Positions 1-4,645 of a stretch of 7,113 nucleotides of DNA are shown here, piece after piece. Each line of letters starts with the position of its first letter. Within the stretch, counting starts at the first letter, position 1. Source of the DNA: Spirosoma fluviale (GTDB lineage: Bacteria > Bacteroidota > Bacteroidia > Cytophagales > Spirosomataceae); contig CAMARL010000096.1 of the NCBI GenBank assembly GCA_945860325.1, forward strand, positions 1 to 7,113, read 5' to 3'. A program made the translations under genes and the position numbers. The notes under the pieces are model-generated. The model was not told the DNA's origin, did no database searches, and was given only the letters and a program-made list of their open reading frames with translations.

Positions 1-891
1 CTACAGCACATTCGCCGTTTGCTCCTTAATCTTCTCCAACTCATCTTTCATATTCACCACCAAGCGCTGGATTTGAGAATCATTGGCCTTCGAACCGATG
101 GTATTTATTTCCCGACCGATTTCCTGAGCCATGAAGTTGAGCTTCTTGCCATTTCCCTCCGCCAATATATCGATGAAATACTCTAAATGCGTACTTAAAC
201 GTACTTTTTCTTCCGATATGTCGAACTTTTCGATGTAATAAACAACCTCTTGTTCGAAACGATTTTTGTCGAAATCCTCATTTAAACCGAGTTCCAACAA
301 TGATTTTTTCATGCGCTCACGAATGCCCGGCATGCGAATTAAATCCTGTTCCAATACTTGGTCTAAGCCCGACTTAATGGATGCGATATATTCCCTGAAT
401 TTATCTTCTACAATTTTCCCTTCGCGTGCACGGAACTCTTTACATTCGGCAACTGCCTCTTGGATCGCCTCATAAATCACTTGCCACAAAGCCTCAATCT
501 CTTCCTCATTTTCCTCCTTTGCCTCTTGGGAAATGCTTGTTGGCACATTTAAAGCCTGCAAATACAAGGCCCCTTCATCCAAATTCGTAACACCTAAATC
601 CTTAGCCACTCGCTTTAATTCAGCATAATACAAGGCGATCTGTCCTTGCGGTAAAATGCTTGCCTCAACACCCTCATGATTCTTTTGAATCTGAACGCTC
701 AATTCAATTTTCCCTCGCTCTAATTGCTGCGTTAAGAAATTGCGAATTTCAATTTCCCGCGCCGAAATGGATTTTGGAAGCCGACAAAAAATATCCGTAA
801 ACTTCGAATTCAAGGTCTTTACCTCCACCCGAATTTGTAATTCTTGCGCCTCTTTTTGGGATTTCCCAAAACCTGTCATCGAATAAATCAT
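1..891 (-). CDS. yicC: YicC family endoribonuclease (YicC_N plus DUF1732)
   Basis: This 296-residue protein belongs to the YicC/YloC family, whose E. coli and Bacillus members are reported to be metal-dependent endoribonucleases; in E. coli YicC is linked to small-RNA turnover. The N-terminal YicC_N domain (about 1-155) opens with the typical MIYSMTGFGK and includes LNSKFTDIFCRLP (27-39) and RGKIEL (59-64). The C-terminal DUF1732 domain (about 210-296) carries the family signature: DISEEKVRLSTHLEYF (224-239), then GKKLNFMAQEIGREINTIGSKA (about 248-269) and MKDELEKIKEQ (281-291). Length is close to the E. coli protein (about 287 aa), so the gene is complete, with its TAG stop at bases 1-3. I chose the first ATG because family members have a few residues before the MTGF motif. 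That ATG overlaps the yfhO-like stop (ATGA, 888-891), suggesting translational coupling. In many bacteria guanylate kinase follows yicC, but the next gene lies outside the window. Family assignment is secure; the RNA substrate is unknown. Confidence 0.95.
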   Translation of the reverse strand: MIYSMTGFGKSQKEAQELQIRVEVKTLNSKFTDIFCRLPKSISAREIEIRNFLTQQLERGKIELSVQIQKNHEGVEASILPQGQIALYYAELKRVAKDLGVTNLDEGALYLQALNVPTSISQEAKEENEEEIEALWQVIYEAIQEAVAECKEFRAREGKIVEDKFREYIASIKSGLDQVLEQDLIRMPGIRERMKKSLLELGLNEDFDKNRFEQEVVYYIEKFDISEEKVRLSTHLEYFIDILAEGNGKKLNFMAQEIGREINTIGSKANDSQIQRLVVNMKDELEKIKEQTANVL

Positions 892-3323
892 ATCTTATTT
901 TTAAATGCTAAGCCCAAACCTAAGGCTATAAATAGTAGTAAAGCAATGGACGCGGCCGCGTCTATTTTGTTGCCCATCTCAACCGAATAGGGCTTAAATG
1001 TAAACTCGACGGTGTGTTTTCCTGCTGGAACAATCAATCCACGTAACACATAATCAGCCCTTACGTGATTCACCTCTTTCCCATCGATGTATGCTTTCCA
1101 GTCTTTGTTGCCTCGATAATAAATCTCTGAAAACACCGCTAAGGATGGTTTACTCACATTAGAGGAATAGCTAAGGTGATTGGGTTTGTACTCTTTCAAG
1201 TAGATTACTCCCACCGACATGGAGTCAGGTGCAAAATTTTGTAAAATACTCTTATCCTGTACCTCTAAAATCGCTGTATTTTTAGGATCAAATTTCTCGA
1301 TATCAGCTAAGGCATCATCAGCAGAATTAGCCCACTGGATATTTTTCACAAACCAGGCATTTCCTAAGGCATTGGGATTTACTTGGGCGATTGGGCTACC
1401 TAATGAATCTGCGCCAATAATGTATTTGGTGTTTAACATGTTTAAAACACTCATTTGGGCTGGACTACCCGCAAAATATTTCTCAATCAACTCTTGATAG
1501 CGACGAAGTTTAGCCCCATGATAACCTCCTAACGATTGATGATAATACGAAGTCGTCGCATCATTCATAAATGAAACGGTTGAGTTCAATACTCTGAATT
1601 GAGTTTTATCAGTTAATATTTGTTGGTCTGCAGGACTCGGTTGAATTTGTTCTTCCAACGTACTTTTGGAAACAAATGCATCATTTCCAAAATAACGTTT
1701 GGCCACAGGAGTTAAATCAAAAATACTTAAGAGGACAAGCCCAATTAACCAGATCGATTTCTTTACCTTTTTACTCGTAGCTAACCATAAGATTCCTGTT
1801 CCTAAAGCGATCACAAAAAAGCTCCTTAGCGCATCAGATCTAAACAAAACGATTCGATCTAACCGAATACTATTCCAAATGGCCGCATTGATATTGGCAT
1901 CCTGCAAGATTCCTGCTCCATCCTGTGCGCCCTTAAAATCAAAAAATAAATCGGGCAACAATGCGAAAAACAAACAAATTCCCCCACTTAAACCAAATGA
2001 ATATAGGAGAGGTTTTTTGATTTCATTAAAACTAGGTTTCTCTTTGATGAATCTTTGTAATCCTAAGATCCCTAGAGCCACCAAACCTAATTGGACAAAG
2101 GAAAGCACCATGGTGATGGCTCTAAATTTATTGAATAAAGGAAAATAGTCAAAAAGAACGCCATTAAAGAAAAAGTTTTTACCCCATGAAAAAGTGATGA
2201 ATAAGACTGTGATCCCAATCAGCCACCATTTTTCAGCTGTTTTTAGATAAAAGGCTGCAAATAAAAATAGGAAAATAACTAAGGCTCCTGCGTAGGCCGG
2301 ACCTGCCGTATAACTCTGTTCGCCCCAGTAGGTCGGTCCCTTTTCAACAAACCCAAGGACTTGATCTTCAGCCAGACCGGCGTCAACCATCGTTTTGTAG
2401 GTGGCAGATTTGGCGCCTCCCAAATTTCCTTGGGATGCACCACCTTTGAAATTAGGGATTAATAAAGTCCCTGTTTCAGAGATTCCATAGGACCAATCAA
2501 AAGCATAATTTTTATCCAAACCACTCCCTCTTTCTTTATTGGCCTTCAATTCAGAAGCACCCCGAGTCGTTTCTTTGCTATACTCGTAATTGTTCCAAAG
2601 ACGCATGGAATGCGTCCCCACGGCCAAAATTAAACCGATGGCCAATAATATTCCTTTGCCAAACCAATCGGCCAAGGCCTTATCTTGAATCGCTTTCGCA
2701 AACGTATACAGTTTATAGGCCCCTATTATGAAAAATAAATAATACGTAATCTGAATATGATTTGCATAGAGTTCCAGCGCCATCCCCATGGAGAAAATCG
2801 CAGAGCCCAGCCATTTATTTCGCTCCCAACAAATTTTAATTCCTGCCAAAACTACGGGAGCATAGGCTAAAGCCAACACTTTTGAGGTATGTCCCGCGGG
2901 AATAATAACCATATTATAAGTCGCAAATGCATACAAAACAGCTCCCGCAAAGCCCAAAATAGGAGAGGCCCCCATCGCCCACAAAAACAGGTACATGCCT
3001 ATTAATTGGAGTATGAGTAAGTTGACCGGATTGGGAAATAAATTCGTTAAAAAACTCCCCGTATAACTGGATACACTATATGGATAGCTTCCAGAAATTT
3101 GAAAAGTAGGCATTCCGCCAAACATGGAATTGGTCCACCAGGCATCCTCGCCACTTATTTTTTTAAATTGTACGCTCTCTCGGGCCGCCGCTTGTGCCTG
3201 TTGGATATCATGTTGAATCAGCACTTTTCCTTGAAGTACTGGTCCGCAATAAACGAATGCTATTAGGACAAAACCTAAGATAACCAGTCCATGGGGGACG
3301 AAAGAGCGTAAGTCAATTTTCAT
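888..3323 (-). CDS. YfhO family polytopic membrane protein (GT-C glycosyltransferase-like)
   Basis: This 811-residue integral membrane protein fits the YfhO family (PF09586). About 14 hydrophobic segments are visible, near residues 11-30, 101-118, 121-141, 148-165, 172-190, 192-208, 223-240, 343-360, 366-381, 403-422, 437-457, 500-516, 522-538 and 787-807. The first loop after TM1 contains QHDI (37-40) and WWTNSMFGGMP (62-72), typical of Bacteroidota members. D39 sits where GT-C enzymes usually keep a catalytic acid, which is inference. A soluble domain (about 541-785) ends with the family motif YYRGNKDWKAYIDGKEV (735-751) and VPAGKHTVEFTFKP (765-778). Firmicute YfhO proteins add sugars from lipid carriers to lipoteichoic acid; Bacteroidota lack that polymer, so the acceptor here is unknown. 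The start lies 5 bases after the FKBP stop with no clear Shine-Dalgarno site. The stop overlaps the yicC start. Length and ends look intact. Family call is strong, the reaction is not established. Confidence 0.92.
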   Translation of the reverse strand: MKIDLRSFVPHGLVILGFVLIAFVYCGPVLQGKVLIQHDIQQAQAAARESVQFKKISGEDAWWTNSMFGGMPTFQISGSYPYSVSSYTGSFLTNLFPNPVNLLILQLIGMYLFLWAMGASPILGFAGAVLYAFATYNMVIIPAGHTSKVLALAYAPVVLAGIKICWERNKWLGSAIFSMGMALELYANHIQITYYLFFIIGAYKLYTFAKAIQDKALADWFGKGILLAIGLILAVGTHSMRLWNNYEYSKETTRGASELKANKERGSGLDKNYAFDWSYGISETGTLLIPNFKGGASQGNLGGAKSATYKTMVDAGLAEDQVLGFVEKGPTYWGEQSYTAGPAYAGALVIFLFLFAAFYLKTAEKWWLIGITVLFITFSWGKNFFFNGVLFDYFPLFNKFRAITMVLSFVQLGLVALGILGLQRFIKEKPSFNEIKKPLLYSFGLSGGICLFFALLPDLFFDFKGAQDGAGILQDANINAAIWNSIRLDRIVLFRSDALRSFFVIALGTGILWLATSKKVKKSIWLIGLVLLSIFDLTPVAKRYFGNDAFVSKSTLEEQIQPSPADQQILTDKTQFRVLNSTVSFMNDATTSYYHQSLGGYHGAKLRRYQELIEKYFAGSPAQMSVLNMLNTKYIIGADSLGSPIAQVNPNALGNAWFVKNIQWANSADDALADIEKFDPKNTAILEVQDKSILQNFAPDSMSVGVIYLKEYKPNHLSYSSNVSKPSLAVFSEIYYRGNKDWKAYIDGKEVNHVRADYVLRGLIVPAGKHTVEFTFKPYSVEMGNKIDAAASIALLLFIALGLGLAFKNKI

Positions 3324-3328
3324 ACCAA

Positions 3329-3757
3329 TTATTGAATGCTAACAAGTTCAAGATCAAATGTTAAATCTTTTCCGGCCAATGGGTGATTTGCATCTAAGGT
3401 AACATGTGTTTCAGTTAAATCAGTAATCACTACTTCAACGACCTGACCCCCATCCTGATGCATATTTAAGGAAGCTCCTAAAGCTAATTCGATGTGCGCT
3501 GGAATTTGTGAGCGTTCCATGCTCACCGCATTTTCCGGAGAATGCTCTCCATAGGCCTCAGCCGCAGGAATGACGATTGTTTTTTTGTCTCCTATGCTCA
3601 TGCCTGTTACTCCATCGTCGAAGCCTTTGATGACCATACCAGAACCAATTTGAAATTCTAATGGAGTTCTTCCTTCTGAGGAATCAAAAATAGAACCGTC
3701 TGCGTGTTTACCCGTGTAATGTACGGCGACCGTATCGCCAGCTTTTGCAATAGACAT
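3329..3757 (-). CDS. FKBP-type peptidyl-prolyl cis-trans isomerase, SlyD-like, tailless
   Basis: This 142-residue cytoplasmic protein (no signal peptide) is a SlyD/FkpB-type FKBP, expected to catalyse cis-trans isomerisation of prolyl bonds and to act as a folding helper. The FKBP half shows VAVHYTGK (10-17), GSIFDSS (21-27), PLEFQIGSGMVIKGFDDGV (32-50) and AEAYGEHSPE (66-75). Expected active-site positions Y14, F24, D25, I43, Y69 and F134 are present. Residues about 71-125 form the insert-in-flap chaperone domain of SlyD, and the chain returns to the FKBP fold with HPLAGKDLTFDLELVSI (125-141). It stops there, so the His/Cys-rich metal-binding tail of E. coli SlyD (196 aa) is absent and the length is nearer FkpB (149 aa). 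It is the first gene of the unit with the YfhO-like protein and yicC, preceded by a 189-base gap holding a possible promoter. The start is supported by the conserved strand just downstream. Whether slyD or fkpB is the better name is unclear. Confidence 0.93.
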   Translation of the reverse strand: MSIAKAGDTVAVHYTGKHADGSIFDSSEGRTPLEFQIGSGMVIKGFDDGVTGMSIGDKKTIVIPAAEAYGEHSPENAVSMERSQIPAHIELALGASLNMHQDGGQVVEVVITDLTETHVTLDANHPLAGKDLTFDLELVSIQ

Positions 3758-3784
3758 AATGAATCGTTAAAAATTGAACAAAGA

Positions 3785-3818
3785 CAAAGGTCAATATTTT
3801 TAGCGATTTATTAGGCAA
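3785..3818 (-). promoter_or_regulatory. Candidate Bacteroidota-type promoter for the FKBP-yfhO-yicC unit
   Basis: Read on the minus strand, TTG (3818-3816) is followed after 23 bases by GACCTTTG (3792-3785). The second element matches five of the six fixed bases of the Bacteroidota -7 element TAnnTTTG; the first T is replaced by G. The spacing is at the long end of what is reported for Flavobacterium-type promoters. Transcription would begin near 3778, giving a leader of about 20 bases before the FKBP start. An overlapping alternative, TGTCTTTG (3786-3779), also fits five of six but lacks a well-placed TTG. The match is weak and based on consensus only. Confidence 0.3.
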
Positions 3819-3869
3819 TTTGAAGGGCATATTTTTGCTGCAATGGCTAAAGTTCATCCTCGGCAAATT

Positions 3870-3892
3870 GCAATGATTTTAAAAATTGTTGC
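3870..3892. repeat. Imperfect inverted repeat in the intergenic gap
   Basis: GCAATGATTT (3870-3879) can pair with AAAATTGTTGC (3883-3892 region) around a three-base loop. On plus-strand RNA this gives about ten pairs including two G-U wobbles. On minus-strand RNA the two wobble positions become mismatches, so the hairpin is weaker in the direction in which the flanking genes are transcribed. It has no following T-run, so I do not call it a terminator. It is AT-rich and may be chance. Confidence 0.25.
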
Positions 3893-3946
3893 TTGGCTGA
3901 ATCTGTCAACTAATCTTTTAAGGGATGGTCATAAGAATGCTTTCAT

Positions 3947-4132
3947 TTAAATTGGACAAGAAGGGGTTGATATATTTTTTCCTTTGTCAATTTGTTCTAC
4001 ACTTATTTCTTCTGTCAACATTTCTTTAAGAGAATCCATGCAGAGGTTTAATTCGGCGATGAACATATGCGGCCTACTCGATTTTGTCAATGAACGAATG
4101 CCTCCATAAATAGGATCGATCATGTGAACCAT
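3947..4132 (-). CDS. Small hypothetical protein (61 aa), uncertain
   Basis: I do not recognise this protein. It begins MVHMIDPIYGGIRSL, has a possible helical stretch AELNLCMDSLKEMLTEEI (26-43), and ends in a polar tail rich in S, T, P and K. No signal peptide, membrane segment or known motif is visible. It starts three bases after the TPR lipoprotein stop (TAA-GAT-ATG) and in the same frame, so it could be translated by re-initiation. The eleven bases ending in its ATG (AATAAGATATG) are identical to those at the yicC start, which mildly supports the start. A second ATG at codon 4 is an alternative. Against it: short length, no homology known to me, and an AT-rich 3' end overlapping an inverted repeat. 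It may be a real small protein, a decayed remnant or an open frame by chance. Confidence 0.35.
   Translation of the reverse strand: MVHMIDPIYGGIRSLTKSSRPHMFIAELNLCMDSLKEMLTEEISVEQIDKGKNISTPSCPI
3951..3991. repeat. Bulged inverted repeat at the 3' end of the small ORF
   Basis: The arms ATTGGACAAGAAGG (3951-3964) and CCTTTGTCAAT (3981-3991) pair over about ten positions with small bulges, enclosing a 16-base loop with a run of six T on the plus strand. In the minus-strand transcript the hairpin would lie at the end of the 61-codon ORF. It could mark or protect the 3' end of the mutS2 transcript. No clear U-run follows it, so it does not meet the usual criteria for an intrinsic terminator. Confidence 0.3.
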
Positions 4133-4135
4133 ATC

Positions 4136-4645
4136 TTATTCAACCTTTTGAATAATTTCTTTTCGGCAATACACATTTATAAATCTGATCGATAGCGTGT
4201 CACCTAGGTCAACGGCTGTTTGAAAATCTTGGCACGCTTCAGACAAATAACCTGAATTTAACAATTTGATTCCTCGATTATAGTAAGCTTCAGGGAAATA
4301 GGGGTAAAGTTGAATGGTCTTTGAGAAATCATCGATCGCACCTTTTTCTTTTCCAAATTTGGATTTGAAATATCCTCTATAAAAATAATAATTCGCATTA
4401 TTAGGATCAAGCTTGATGGCTCTCGTTAAATCATTGATGGCTCCTGTATAATGTCCAGAAAGACCTCGGCTTAATGCTCGGGCATAAAGTATTTCGTGAT
4501 TAAAGGGATCTTTTTGGTACGCAATACTAAGGTCTTCATTTGCACCTTTATAGTCTTCAGATCGAAGTTTGGCTAATCCGGAACTATATTCCAACATGCA
4601 GCTGGAACAGAAAAAGAGTAAACTAATGATTAAAAACCGTCCCAT
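4136..4645 (-). CDS. TPR-repeat protein, predicted lipoprotein
   Basis: This 169-residue protein opens with a basic residue, a hydrophobic stretch (FLIISLLFF, 4-12) and CSSC (13-16), a probable lipoprotein signal with C16 as the lipidated cysteine. The -3 position is Cys rather than the usual Leu/Val/Ile, so signal peptidase II cleavage is likely but not certain. The mature part consists of about four TPR-like units: near 19-50, 51-84 (with AINDLTRAIKLDPNNANYYF), 85-118 (with AIDDFSKTIQLYPYFPEAYY) and 119-152 (with ACQDFQTAVDLGD). TPR units bind other proteins, so an envelope scaffold role is plausible, but no partner is identified. The final unit followed by a short INVYCRKEI helix is a common natural end of such proteins, so the gene seems complete. 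The ATG follows the mutS2 TAA with no bases between, which fits translational re-initiation. There is no functional link to MutS2 known to me. Confidence 0.85.
   Translation of the reverse strand: MGRFLIISLLFFCSSCMLEYSSGLAKLRSEDYKGANEDLSIAYQKDPFNHEILYARALSRGLSGHYTGAINDLTRAIKLDPNNANYYFYRGYFKSKFGKEKGAIDDFSKTIQLYPYFPEAYYNRGIKLLNSGYLSEACQDFQTAVDLGDTLSIRFINVYCRKEIIQKVE

Larger units (their letters stand above)
3758..3946. other. 189-base intergenic region without a confident gene
   Basis: This gap separates the mutS2 unit from the FKBP unit, both transcribed leftward. It should hold the end of the first transcript and the promoter of the second. No strong GC-rich hairpin with a following T-run is visible on the minus strand. 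Visible elements are an imperfect inverted repeat at 3870-3892, an 8-base inverted repeat (3815-3822 with 3864-3871), and a candidate promoter at 3785-3818. A 35-codon plus-strand ORF (3843-3950) covers part of the gap but has no recognisable homology and could be chance. No tRNA or known riboswitch shape was recognised. Confidence 0.6.

Noticed and set aside
1699..2148. 149-codon plus-strand ORF
   Set aside because: It is antisense to membrane-coding sequence of the well-supported YfhO-family gene, has no recognisable domain, and its composition follows from the opposite strand.
3936..3947. Possible short hairpin AATG-AAAG-CATT just after the small ORF stop, considered as a terminator
   Set aside because: The stem has only four pairs, is AT-rich and lacks a following T-run.
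3843..3950. Plus-strand ORF of 35 codons in the gap, starting MAKVHPRQIAMIL
   Set aside because: It is short, unrecognised, opposite to all neighbours, and its end overlaps the small minus-strand ORF. An open frame of this size is expected by chance; conservation in relatives would be needed to revive it.
3947..4132. The small ORF as a lost C-terminal tail of the TPR protein cut by a new stop codon
   Set aside because: The TPR protein already ends in a typical closing helix after its last repeat, and the small ORF shows no TPR pattern, so truncation is not needed to explain the arrangement.
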